8,693 nucleotides of DNA, taken from contig PKYZ01000588.1 of assembly GCA_003132865.1 (NCBI GenBank), positions 1 to 8,693 on the forward strand. Direction: 5' to 3'. Positions 1 through 7,841 of the stretch are shown here, piece by piece. This DNA is from Bryobacterales bacterium (GTDB taxonomy: Bacteria; Acidobacteriota; Terriglobia; Bryobacterales; Bryobacteraceae). Position 1 is the first letter of the stretch. Each line of letters begins with the position of its first letter. Under the pieces are notes generated by a model that saw only the letters and a program-made list of their open reading frames with translations, was not told the origin of the DNA and did no database searches. The translations under genes and the position numbers were made by a program.

Positions 1-3000
1 TTCTGGGGCATCTGGAAATTCACGCGGTTCAGGGCGTTGAAGGCCTGCGCCTCGAAAACGATAGCACTGTGCTCGCCCACTTGAAAACGCCGGGCCAGAG
101 ATGTGTCCACCGTGAACAGCCCGGGGCCGACCAGGATGTTGCGGCCGGCATTGCCGAAAGTGTACGGCGGCGGAATCGCAAACGCGGCGGTATTGAACCA
201 CTCTTGGGGCGTGCGATTCGCCAAGTGCCAGTTGCCCACCACGTTGGGCCGGTCGTAGCCGTTTCCCGCGCCGCCGGTATTGCCGGTGTTGCTGTTATCG
301 AACTCAAGCTGGGGCGTGAACGGCTGGCCCGACTGCGCGGTCACGATCCCGCTGTTTTCAAAATTCCGCAGCCAGCGGTTGCGGAAAGGCAGCCGGTAGA
401 CGTAAGCCACGGCCGCCCGGTGACGCATGTCGAAGCTCGAAAGCGCGCGCTCGGCACGATAGTTGTAGCTGTTCTGCGGAAAATTCTGGTCCGTACCTAC
501 GGGTTCGAAGGCCGAGGTGTCGTCAATCGATTTCGAGAAGGTGTAAGCCGCCAGCACGGAAAGATCGCGCCGTAAAGGACGGTTGAACGTGACTTGCAGC
601 GAGTTGAAACTGGAGTTGGCGCCGCTGTCGATGTAGTCGATGCCGCCGAAGGCCGGATTCGGGACTCTGGTGCTTGGATCTCCCGGCCCTGGCGGCGGCT
701 GATCGATGTTGCGCGAGTAAATCAGGTGAGTCCCCTTCGATCCTGCGTAGGAGACAGTCAGCGTTCCGGCCGACGGCAGCTCGCGCTGAATCGTATAATT
801 CCAGGCTTGTATATTGGCCGTGGTCAGGTTCGGACTCAGCGTGGAAAGCGAAGGCGGCGGCACGTACGATAAGTTCAGCGGGAAAGGATTGGCCAGCGTC
901 AACAGACCGGCCTGGCTGGGAAAGAACACCCGGATATTGAAGTAAGGCGGATTAAAGTAGAGCGCCGAGTTCACCACCACCATGCCGGCGTCGTAGTAAA
1001 TGCCGTAACCGCCCCGCATGACGGTGTGCGGCGTGAGCGACCACGCGAAACCCACCCTCGGGCCGAAATCCTTGTAATCCGGCCGGATGCCGGAGCGGGA
1101 CAGCCCGTTTGTTCCCACCTGCTCCACCTGGCCGGTGGCGAAGTCATACGCGGCCATCCGGTTGGTAGGATCGGTGGGCGGTGTGTTGAATTCATAGCGC
1201 AGCCCCAGGTTCAGTGTCAGCCGCGGGGCGACCTTCCAATCGTCCTGGAAATACGCGTTGGTGGCGCTGGTGCGCAGGGTCTGCGTGTTGTCGAATGTGG
1301 ATTGAATGGCGAAGGCCGGCAGGCCCAGCAGCAGGTCGCCGATGCCACTGCCGGAAAGCGCGCCCGCGAACGACATCGAGCCGCGGCCGTAGACATCCAG
1401 AATGCCGTTCTGTGCCAGCCAGCGATACTCCACGCCTATTTTGAGGGCATGGTTGCCGCGCAGAGTGGAAAGCGCGTCGGTAACCTGGTATGTTGTCGGA
1501 TGCCGGTTGATGGGTAGGCTCGTCACATCACCCACCGATGACAAGCCCGCGACGCTGACGCTCGGAAACCCGTAGTCCACCGGGTCGGTTGGCAGGTAAT
1601 TCACCCCCCAGAGTTGATTGACATTCGTCTGGTAGTTTTGGGGCAGCAGCAGGCGCGTGGCGCGATTCAGGCCCAGCACGAGCGAATCGACCCTGCTCGG
1701 ACTGAACACATGGTCGTAATGAATCAGGGCGTTGTGTCCGCGATCGTACAAGTAATCGCCGTATCCGGGTACCTGCGTGGAATTCTCGGCATACGGTTCA
1801 TACAGGTTATTGTGCCCATAGCTATAACGCAGGGTAAGCCGGTCCCTGTCGGTCAGGATCTGATCGAGCCGTCCGTTGAACTGCCATGTATTGTCCTGCC
1901 CGATGGGTTGGGCCAGATAATTCCCCACCGTGCCCGGCAGATTCGGCAGCGGGTACATCGCCAGGACCTTGGCGGCCAGGGGATCGATCGACGAGGCCGG
2001 AATCCGGTTGCCGGGGAAAGGCGTCTGGGTATACGGATCGACGACCGTCGTGCCCAGCGCCGAAAGATCTCCGGAGCGTTCAGCCGCGGTCGGAACCGTG
2101 GCCAGTTGGCTCAAGCCTAAGCGTTCCCGCAAGGAATCGTAGCTGACGTAAAAGAACGTACGGTTCTTGACGATGCTCCCGCCGGCCCCGCCGCCGAACT
2201 GGTTCCGTACATATTCGGGCTTAGTGCTGCCATCGAAGAAATTGCGCGCGTCTAAGTCGCGGTTGCGAAGATAGTCGTAAGCGAAGCCATGCCAGTCATT
2301 CGTTCCGCTACGGGTGATGACGTTCACCTGCCCGCCCGCATTCCTTCCGTACTCGGCGCTGTAACTGTTGGTGGCGATCTTGAATTCCTGGATGGTGTCC
2401 ACCGAAGGCTGGAGCACGAACCGGTTCACATCCTGATCGTTGTTATCCACGCCGTCGAGCAGATAGTTGTTGTACTCCTCGCGGCCTCCATTGGCATGCA
2501 TGGCGAACGAGCCGCGGGTGGAAAGCTCGGAATTCTGGACCGGCGGCAGCACGCCTGGCGTGAGCAGCGCAAGCTGCAGGAAATCGCGCTCGTTGAGGGG
2601 CAAGCTGTCGATGCGGCTCTGGTCGATCACCGTGCCCAGCGCCCCGGATTCGCTTTCGAGCGCATGCACGATCCCTTCGACTGTGACCGTCTCCCGCCGG
2701 GCGACGATCGGCAATTGAAAATCCACACGGGCATTCGCGTTCACGGCAACCTTTACGCTTGCGGCCGCCGTGGCGAAGTTCGTAGCCGAGCAATCCACCG
2801 TATACGCGGCCGGCGGCAGATCGGCGAAGTAGTAAAGGCCCTTGTTGTCCGTGACCACTTCACGAACGGTCGAGCGCAAGGAGTCGGACGCCGCCACCTT
2901 GGCCCCGGCGATGGGCCGGTTTGCCGGATCCAACACGTAGCCGGTGATGCTTCCGGTGGTTACCTGAGCCGCTGCCGGCAGGACCAAAGCAAGCGCGAAC

Positions 3001-3017
3001 AGAGTGGCCGCTCTCAT
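1..3017 (-). CDS. Oar-like TonB-dependent receptor with N-terminal carboxypeptidase-regulatory domain (3' end outside window)
   Basis: This is an outer-membrane beta-barrel receptor of the TonB-dependent, Oar-like family that is greatly expanded in Acidobacteria; the substrate cannot be told from sequence. The frame is open from the ATG at 3017 to the window edge, giving 1005 residues with no stop. Residues 1-17 are a signal peptide (MRAATLFALALVLPAAA, cleavage before QV). Residues about 22-105 form a carboxypeptidase-regulatory-like/CarboxypepD fold (GSITGYVLDPANRPIAGAKV, then NKGLYYFADLPPAAYTV). About 125-240 is the plug, with LDGVDNND and EYGRNAGGQVNVITRSGTN. The rest is barrel, with family-typical segments such as YFQDDWKVAPRLTLNLGLRYE, FGPRVGFAWS, YTFSKSIDD and FNALNRVNFQMPQ. 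The last of these normally lies some tens of residues before the C-terminus, so little is missing. No TonB box was recognised and no good Shine-Dalgarno precedes the ATG; the start is chosen because it gives the signal peptide. It probably has its own promoter at 3159-3186. Family assignment is firm, the ligand is unknown. Confidence 0.95.
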   Translation of the reverse strand, partial: MRAATLFALALVLPAAAQVTTGSITGYVLDPANRPIAGAKVAASDSLRSTVREVVTDNKGLYYFADLPPAAYTVDCSATNFATAAASVKVAVNANARVDFQLPIVARRETVTVEGIVHALESESGALGTVIDQSRIDSLPLNERDFLQLALLTPGVLPPVQNSELSTRGSFAMHANGGREEYNNYLLDGVDNNDQDVNRFVLQPSVDTIQEFKIATNSYSAEYGRNAGGQVNVITRSGTNDWHGFAYDYLRNRDLDARNFFDGSTKPEYVRNQFGGGAGGSIVKNRTFFYVSYDSLRERLGLSQLATVPTAAERSGDLSALGTTVVDPYTQTPFPGNRIPASSIDPLAAKVLAMYPLPNLPGTVGNYLAQPIGQDNTWQFNGRLDQILTDRDRLTLRYSYGHNNLYEPYAENSTQVPGYGDYLYDRGHNALIHYDHVFSPSRVDSLVLGLNRATRLLLPQNYQTNVNQLWGVNYLPTDPVDYGFPSVSVAGLSSVGDVTSLPINRHPTTYQVTDALSTLRGNHALKIGVEYRWLAQNGILDVYGRGSMSFAGALSGSGIGDLLLGLPAFAIQSTFDNTQTLRTSATNAYFQDDWKVAPRLTLNLGLRYEFNTPPTDPTNRMAAYDFATGQVEQVGTNGLSRSGIRPDYKDFGPRVGFAWSLTPHTVMRGGYGIYYDAGMVVVNSALYFNPPYFNIRVFFPSQAGLLTLANPFPLNLSYVPPPSLSTLSPNLTTANIQAWNYTIQRELPSAGTLTVSYAGSKGTHLIYSRNIDQPPPGPGDPSTRVPNPAFGGIDYIDSGANSSFNSLQVTFNRPLRRDLSVLAAYTFSKSIDDTSAFEPVGTDQNFPQNSYNYRAERALSSFDMRHRAAVAYVYRLPFRNRWLRNFENSGIVTAQSGQPFTPQLEFDNSNTGNTGGAGNGYDRPNVVGNWHLANRTPQEWFNTAAFAIPPPYTFGNAGRNILVGPGLFTVDTSLARRFQVGEHSAIVFEAQAFNALNRVNFQMPQ

Positions 3018-3158
3018 CGCGCGGATTTTAAATATTGCTGAGTAACGCCCCATAAAGCCACGCGACGCCGGGTGCTCGGACGCTTGCCGCACCAGATCCT
3101 ATGCTAGCGTATTATCCTCTGCCGGCGCATTAGTGTCCGTTCCACATCACCGGATATC

Positions 3159-3186
3159 AGAATACCAAATCCCATGCCTAAGTCAA
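3159..3186 (-). promoter_or_regulatory. Putative sigma70-type promoter for the TonB-dependent receptor
   Basis: On the minus strand, TTGACT (3186-3181) is followed after 16 bp by TATTCT (3164-3159), with a TGG extended -10 element just before the hexamer. Predicted transcription would begin near 3152 and leave a leader of roughly 135 nt before the receptor ATG at 3017. The position, between a decayed gene remnant and the receptor, suits an independent promoter. The -10 matches the consensus at only four of six bases, so this is a candidate, not a demonstrated site. No other regulatory structure was recognised in the leader 3018-3158. Confidence 0.45.
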
Positions 3187-3199
3187 CCTCGAAAGATAG

Positions 3200-3655
3200 A
3201 GGGTACCAGCAGTACGAGCCGCGGATTCGAGCCTGGCGGCGCCGGGTTTACCACAGCCTGGGCCATTCAACCGCAGGACCCGGGCCGGATTCAGATCGAT
3301 ACCGTTGAATCTTCAGCACGGGGGGATGGCGTTGTTCGGCACCGAGGTGGATCTGTCGTCATGCAGGCGACCAGCCAGTTTCGCGCAGACGCGCGCGAGT
3401 TCCCCCACCGTAACCTCGCCGGTGTTTGGACCGTGGCCTGTGACCAGGCGAATCGGTCCATAAACCTTCACCGCCTTCACTGTTTGCGGCAATTTGCCCG
3501 TCCGGTGGAGTTCCGCCAACTCGTCCGTCAAGACATGGAACCAACTCCGCCAGAGAAAGGTAGCGGCCATTCACGTGGCGATGTCAAATCCCGTCGCCGG
3601 CCCAACCATTTTACGGAGATCGGCAGCGCCGTTCGGGCTTCCTGATTGGCCCCCA
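3200..3655 (-). pseudogene. Frame-broken duplicate of the C-terminal repeat domain of the upstream 598-residue protein
   Basis: The minus strand encodes a degraded copy of residues about 412-565 of the gene at 3665-5461. Traces begin with LPISV (about 3628-3614, matching FSISV). They continue with NGRYLSLAEL, then after a one-base shift near 3531-3545 with HVLTDELAELHRTGKLPQTVK and VYGPIRLVTGHGPNTGEVTV. A TGA stop lies at 3313-3315, after which the same frame goes on with GIDLNPARVLRL, matching GVAMNPAQFLRL. By eye, 37 of 59 residues are identical in the best stretch, with many conservative changes, which suggests the copy diverged under selection before it broke. It has no start, ribosome site or signal peptide. 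The boundaries are approximate; similarity fades below about 3205. It is either the tail of a lost tandem paralogue or a former C-terminal extension of the neighbour. Confidence 0.85.
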
Positions 3656-3661
3656 GCTTAG

Positions 3662-3695
3662 TCTCTAATTGCGCGGGGTCTCTAATGGCGCGGGT
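3662..3695. repeat. Imperfect 17-bp tandem duplication at the 3' end of the 598-residue gene
   Basis: Two adjacent 17-bp units, 3662-3678 (tctctaattgcgcgggg) and 3679-3695 (tctctaatggcgcgggt), match at 15 of 17 positions. The unit nearer the gene end contains the TAG stop at 3665-3667. Since 17 is not a multiple of three, the duplication changes the reading frame exactly where the intact gene meets its broken duplicate. Confidence 0.9.
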
Positions 3696-5461
3696 TTCAA
3701 AGTCCACCCGAATCCGGCATCGGTGAAAACACGCGTTTTGGGATATGAGATAACGACACCCGTGAACGGGTACAGCATTCTCACCGGGAGCTTTGCATCT
3801 GGCGACGAGGCCGCCAGCGCGAGCGCCATGAGTCGCAGAAATTGAGCCGGATTCATGGCGACGCCTTCCACAGTGAGGGAGACTGGAATGGCATTTTTCG
3901 GAAACTTACCAGGGCTGCCGTCGTGCAATCCGGCGTCGATTTGCGCGCAGACCCGAGCTATCGATGCAACCGACACCTCTCCTGCATTGGGACCGTGGCC
4001 CAGGAGCAGCCGGACGGGTCCATAGACCTGAACCACTTTGACAGACTCCGGAAGTTTGCCCGTCCGGCTGAAATCCGCCAACGCATCCGTCAACAACTGA
4101 AACATATTGGCGAGAGATAAATAATGCCCATCGGCCCGGAAGACTGGGGGCAGGACAGTGTTGTTGCCCGTGGCTTTCAAAAAGTCCGCGAGGGCCGCCC
4201 GCAAGCCCGCGACGGATATGCTGAAACCTGTACTGGGTACTGCCATTTGCATCAAGTCAGTGCTCGAAACCATACGGCTCCCGGGATCCGTGGGGAAAAA
4301 GTCCTCGACCAGCCACTGCAGAAGCGCATCCTCTCTTGCATACGCGGCGTCCACCCCGGCGGCGGGAAGCAATGCGTCCTGCTGCAACCGCGGGTCATCC
4401 GGGTGGTTGTAGGCGTACTTCAACGGAGGGAACTCGCTGCCTTTAATAAAGGCGGGCTGCAGATAGTCCTGCACACCCGCGAGCTCCACGTGGATGACAT
4501 GAATTCTGGACCTGTCAGCCTTGCCGATCGCGGTCTTCATGGCGTCCGCTCCATCGTACGCATGCACCAGACGGACAGCGCCGCTGGTTTCCGAAGAGCG
4601 GAGAACGTCATCCTGCCAAAAGAGTTCCGGCGCTGTTTCGGAACTTGGACTCATAAACTTGCCGAATGCCGCTTTCCCCAGCGAAAAACCGGGAACCAAC
4701 CCGGGGTTGCTGTCGGGTATTCCAGACATGATCGCCTTGGTGTTGTCGCGGCGCAACAGCCGAATCAACTCTGAATCCCCACCCACTTCCGGCGTCAAAC
4801 CTGTCGCGGGCGGATTACGCTTCGTCAACGGCCGGTTGAAATGCGGGTCTGGAATCTCCTCACCCGGGGTAATGGCGCGGGTATGGGGTCCGGTATTTAC
4901 GACATTCATCAGCATTGTCATGCCTGTTATGCACACGGCATCGCCGAAAACTTCCCGCATCTCTTTCAGGCCGCCTGTCCTGCCCGGTTCCGGAGCCCCG
5001 GTCAGGGGATCGCGAGCTTCGGCAAGGAGTTTCTGAGCGGTGGCTTCGCGCACTAACCAGCGGTCTTCCGGGGTCGGAGCGTTGGAAAAGTCAAGCACAG
5101 GCCGGTGCTGATAAGTCGGCTCGTCGGTTCCATCGTAGCCAGCCTCAACGATTCCGCGCCGGATGTAATCCCGCACAAAATCCACAATGTGAGTTTGACT
5201 ATTCCGCTCCGAGAGCGCCTGGCTCGCAGCACCCGAAAACAGAACCGTCGCCGAGAAATGCGCTTCCGGGTGTGTCTTCCTGTATTTCTCAAGCATAGGC
5301 AGCAACCGGTGCAAGCGATCTTCGGTGACGTCCAGGTTTACATGGTCGGTCACGCGCGCGTACAGATAGATGTAAATGGGTTCTTTGCCCGCATCGGACG
5401 CCACCAGAGCTGGCGCGGCGAGCAGAACCGCAGAGGCGAAAGAGAGAAGGATGCGTTTCAT
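3665..5461 (-). CDS. Exported protein of unknown function with C-terminal pseudomurein-binding-like repeats
   Basis: I do not recognise a named family for the whole 598-residue protein. Residues 1-21 are a signal peptide (MKRILLSFASAVLLAAPALVA), which supports this start even though no strong Shine-Dalgarno precedes it. Residues about 28-390 form a globular region (PIYIYLYARVTDHVN, then HFSATVLFSGAAS, then VDFVRDYIRRGIVEAGYDGTDE). The alternation of beta-strand and helix, with EAGYDGTDEPTY near residue 106, faintly recalls NodB-type polysaccharide deacetylases, but no metal-binding triad was identified. Residues 414-440, 446-478, 496-532 and 535-565 look like four repeats of one pattern: an aliphatic helix of about 20 residues, a G/N turn, then LP and a beta strand, as in YLSLANMFQLL...TGKLPESVKV. 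This resembles pseudomurein-binding repeats. A surface or cell-wall-binding hydrolase is a guess. It starts just after the preceding terminator and is followed by a broken copy of its own tail. Confidence 0.88.
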   Translation of the reverse strand: MKRILLSFASAVLLAAPALVASDAGKEPIYIYLYARVTDHVNLDVTEDRLHRLLPMLEKYRKTHPEAHFSATVLFSGAASQALSERNSQTHIVDFVRDYIRRGIVEAGYDGTDEPTYQHRPVLDFSNAPTPEDRWLVREATAQKLLAEARDPLTGAPEPGRTGGLKEMREVFGDAVCITGMTMLMNVVNTGPHTRAITPGEEIPDPHFNRPLTKRNPPATGLTPEVGGDSELIRLLRRDNTKAIMSGIPDSNPGLVPGFSLGKAAFGKFMSPSSETAPELFWQDDVLRSSETSGAVRLVHAYDGADAMKTAIGKADRSRIHVIHVELAGVQDYLQPAFIKGSEFPPLKYAYNHPDDPRLQQDALLPAAGVDAAYAREDALLQWLVEDFFPTDPGSRMVSSTDLMQMAVPSTGFSISVAGLRAALADFLKATGNNTVLPPVFRADGHYLSLANMFQLLTDALADFSRTGKLPESVKVVQVYGPVRLLLGHGPNAGEVSVASIARVCAQIDAGLHDGSPGKFPKNAIPVSLTVEGVAMNPAQFLRLMALALAASSPDAKLPVRMLYPFTGVVISYPKTRVFTDAGFGWTLKPAPLETPRN

Positions 5462-5481
5462 AGGTAAAGACTAAGTTGGCG

Positions 5482-5516
5482 AAAAATAGAAAGGCCCCCG
5501 GGAAATCCGGGGGCCT
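5482..5516 (-). terminator. Intrinsic terminator of the PEP-CTERM/toroid operon
   Basis: On the minus strand a perfect 10-bp stem (AGGCCCCCGG at 5516-5507 pairing with CCGGGGGCCT at 5501-5492) closes a five-base loop and is followed by TTCTATTTTT. The hairpin begins 30 bp past the stop of the 753-residue gene. Stem strength, U-tract and position all fit rho-independent termination in the minus direction. On the plus strand the stem is not followed by a T-run. Confidence 0.9.
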
Positions 5517-5546
5517 GAGGTCAACTACTCCGCCGCAACGTCGTGG

Positions 5547-7808
5547 CTAGTGTCTGCCCCCGAGCTTCGGAACCGTGATGACCGCCTGGTTGGATTGGCA
5601 CACCTCCGAGGTCCCATTGAGAGGTTGAACGACGTAATAGTAGGTGTCGCCGTTGGTTAGACCCTTCGTGTCGGAGTACGCAGTGACGGTCGTATTGCCG
5701 ATCAGCGTGTACGGCCCGCCGCTGGCGGTACCCCGCATTACGTTATAGGATGTGGAGTTCGCCTGGTTGGTCCAACTCAGGTCAACGCGCGCGGGCGCCG
5801 CACCGGAGGTGGATCCTTGACCGGCGAGATTGTTCACGCAAGCTATAAACCCCGTGCCATGCAGCATGATGAGCGCCCAAGCCGTCTCGAAGGGAGATTG
5901 GGTATAGTAGCTAACATCGGCGGTATTGCCGTACCAATGGCCATCGAAAGTTCCCATTACTGGAGAGGCCTGAAAGGTTACTAGCGTTTGCGCGACTCCA
6001 TCACAAGGATCGGTACCGCCATTGGCCGACGATAGCGCCGCGTACCAGTCAATGCTATTTGCAGGGACTTTGCTATTTGTGGTAAACACATTCGGCGTTT
6101 GCGTTCTCAGGTATTGAATGGGAGACAAGCCGAAGCTTGGGTCGTGCAGCAGCATCGATTTCGTGAACGAGAACAATCCATACATATACGCCCTGGGGGC
6201 ATAGTAGGCATCGTTGTAGCCGCCGCTGGTGCCGTTAGCGTAAGGGTCATTGCAGAAGTTGTCCGCGTAGAAGGTTTCGGAATTGTTCCAGCGCTGATCG
6301 AAAGCAGTCTTGGGATCGCCGAACACCGTATTCGTGGTCCTGCCGACGCCATCCAATGCCATTTGGACCATTCCGGAGGGAGTCATAGCAAAAGGTCCCC
6401 ACTCCTGCGAGTATTGCCAAGATCCGCGGTATCCGTACGATCCAAGATTGTCACCAATGGCGAACGGATCCGTTCCGGTGGGCGCCGGTTGCCCGACGTC
6501 CTGCGAGTTGGTAATCCAAACGTTGCTGGTATCCGTTACGATTGGCGGAACGGGAATGCCGAAGGCGCGGGAGGCGGAAATAAGTCCTATGGCCGCCCAC
6601 TGGGCGGTCGAATTGTCGCCACCTTGCTGGGGACCGTACAACCACGACCCGCCTTGGTATTGAGAGTCGCCGCGAAGATAGCCTTGGCTGACATCGTAGT
6701 CACTGCCGTACTCGCTGTAATTGTAGAAATCCGCCATGTCCTGAACGAGAGTTTGGAAGGTCTCGTTCAGAACTCCGACCGCCCCTGTCGGGGCCTTGGC
6801 GGTTGGCGTGCCAGAGGCAATCAAGGCTTCCATGAACGGCGATGTGGTATAGCTGTACTCACCCGAGCCATCATTGCTGTATGTCTGTATGTTGTTACTG
6901 TTGGCGTCAAAAGTAATCACGCAATTCGGAACGGGGCAGGAAGTCGCGCCAGGATTGTAGAAGTATTGGCCGCCATGGGTACTGCACAATGGATCTGCGG
7001 TCGTCGGAACGCTTCCGTCCTTGCAGGTATAGTTGGCTGTTGCGGGATTGTAAGTGTAGGTGTCGCTTGTCGCAACCTGCGTACCCAGGAAGGTGAACAT
7101 TCTCGCCAGACCGCGGGCCACGTCATCGGTATAGGGGTCGGTGGCTGGGCCGCTTTGCAGATGCCCATTCACCTCAAAGGCCTGCACGTTTTCGGCATCG
7201 ACGACGCCGTAATAGGAGCAATCCCAGGCATTGCCATTCACAAGCGGGCAAGCTGCAGACCCCGACTGCCCGTCCCAGCCGCCCCAGTTCACGGTATTCG
7301 AGCCCACCGTGGTGGTGCCTCGCCACATTGTTTGATGCATATACCACAAGCCCCAGTCGATCGCGACGTTCACTCGAGTTGCGAGATTATCGGGTTCCTG
7401 AATGACGTAGTATTTCGCGGTCCCGGTCTGGTTTGGGGTGACCGTTATGTCTGTAACTGTCACTGTGGCGGTCCACTGCGTTCCAGTGGCGGCGCTAGCG
7501 GGATATTGATGCTGGGCCGAAATGTCATACGGATTCGTTACCAGGGTAAGAGCAGACGAGGTCGAATCGCCGAAATTCCACTGGAACTTGAACGTGTCGC
7601 TCGACCCCACCGCACTTGGAACGGTGGCCCCGAGTATGATCGCCGCTTCGGTCGTCGAGGTTAGTGGGTAAGTCGTGTGTGGGGTTGTAGGGGTCGCCGG
7701 AGTCCACGGTACAGTAGATACCGTTACGGCGCCGAATGCCATCGCGTTGGCTAGGAACATGACGGCAGACGCCGCTATTCCAATGGTGGACAGAGATCGG
7801 GTCTTCAT
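5547..7808 (-). CDS. Secreted PKD / alpha-alpha toroid (squalene-cyclase-like repeat) / FN3 protein
   Basis: This 753-residue protein is exported. Residues 1-27 are a signal peptide (MKTRSLSTIG... ending AMAFGA). Residues about 50-135 look like a PKD/Ig-like domain (FKFQWNFGDSTS, then QWTATVTVTD). Residues about 143-655 carry scattered motifs of the terpenoid-cyclase/prenyltransferase alpha/alpha toroid: GGSWLYGPQQGGDNSTAQWA (387-404), GYRGSWQYSQEWGPFAMTPS (459-478), and FDGHWYG...QSPFETAWALIMLH (621-650). Residues about 672-748 are an FN3 domain (ARVDLSWTNQANSTSYNVMR, then GDTYYYVVQPLNG). I saw no DXDD or DCTAE cyclase motif, so terpene cyclisation is unlikely; a structural or glycan-binding role outside the cytoplasm is more plausible. 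Ten cysteines, such as the CPVPNC pair, suit disulphides in an exported protein. A strong Shine-Dalgarno fixes the start. It lies 33 bp after the PEP-CTERM gene and ends 30 bp before a terminator, so the two form an operon. Confidence 0.93.
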   Translation of the reverse strand: MKTRSLSTIGIAASAVMFLANAMAFGAVTVSTVPWTPATPTTPHTTYPLTSTTEAAIILGATVPSAVGSSDTFKFQWNFGDSTSSALTLVTNPYDISAQHQYPASAATGTQWTATVTVTDITVTPNQTGTAKYYVIQEPDNLATRVNVAIDWGLWYMHQTMWRGTTTVGSNTVNWGGWDGQSGSAACPLVNGNAWDCSYYGVVDAENVQAFEVNGHLQSGPATDPYTDDVARGLARMFTFLGTQVATSDTYTYNPATANYTCKDGSVPTTADPLCSTHGGQYFYNPGATSCPVPNCVITFDANSNNIQTYSNDGSGEYSYTTSPFMEALIASGTPTAKAPTGAVGVLNETFQTLVQDMADFYNYSEYGSDYDVSQGYLRGDSQYQGGSWLYGPQQGGDNSTAQWAAIGLISASRAFGIPVPPIVTDTSNVWITNSQDVGQPAPTGTDPFAIGDNLGSYGYRGSWQYSQEWGPFAMTPSGMVQMALDGVGRTTNTVFGDPKTAFDQRWNNSETFYADNFCNDPYANGTSGGYNDAYYAPRAYMYGLFSFTKSMLLHDPSFGLSPIQYLRTQTPNVFTTNSKVPANSIDWYAALSSANGGTDPCDGVAQTLVTFQASPVMGTFDGHWYGNTADVSYYTQSPFETAWALIMLHGTGFIACVNNLAGQGSTSGAAPARVDLSWTNQANSTSYNVMRGTASGGPYTLIGNTTVTAYSDTKGLTNGDTYYYVVQPLNGTSEVCQSNQAVITVPKLGGRH

Positions 7809-7816
7809 CTGTTGAT

Positions 7817-7824
7817 TCCTCCTA
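7817..7824 (-). promoter_or_regulatory. Strong Shine-Dalgarno for the PKD/toroid/FN3 gene
   Basis: The minus strand reads TAGGAGGA, eight bases long, ending 8 nt before the ATG at 7808. It lies inside the 33-bp gap after the PEP-CTERM stop. It decides the start and shows the gene is translated independently of its upstream partner. Confidence 0.9.
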
Positions 7825-7841
7825 ATGAATTCTTTCCGGAA

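Noticed and set aside
69..3041. Many plus-strand open frames of 70-250 codons
   Set aside because: All lie opposite the TonB-dependent receptor, whose frame is continuous and family-typical over 1005 residues. They are GC-driven shadows.
3205..3245. A tRNA-like T-loop string (GGATTCGAGCC) near the remnant
   Set aside because: The flanking bases do not pair as a T-stem, and no anticodon or acceptor arms can be drawn.
3133..3645. A 170-codon plus-strand open frame in the apparent intergenic region
   Set aside because: It is antisense to the frame-broken copy of the repeat domain, where the homology lies on the minus strand.
6099..7664. A 521-codon open frame on the plus strand
   Set aside because: It is wholly antisense to the PKD/toroid/FN3 gene, which has a signal peptide, recognisable domains and a strong ribosome site. 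The plus-strand product has no recognisable domain and no ribosome site.
7824..7841. Short palindrome TTCCGGAA between the PEP-CTERM and toroid genes
   Set aside because: It is only 8 bp, has no loop or T-run, and is expected by chance; it is not a terminator.
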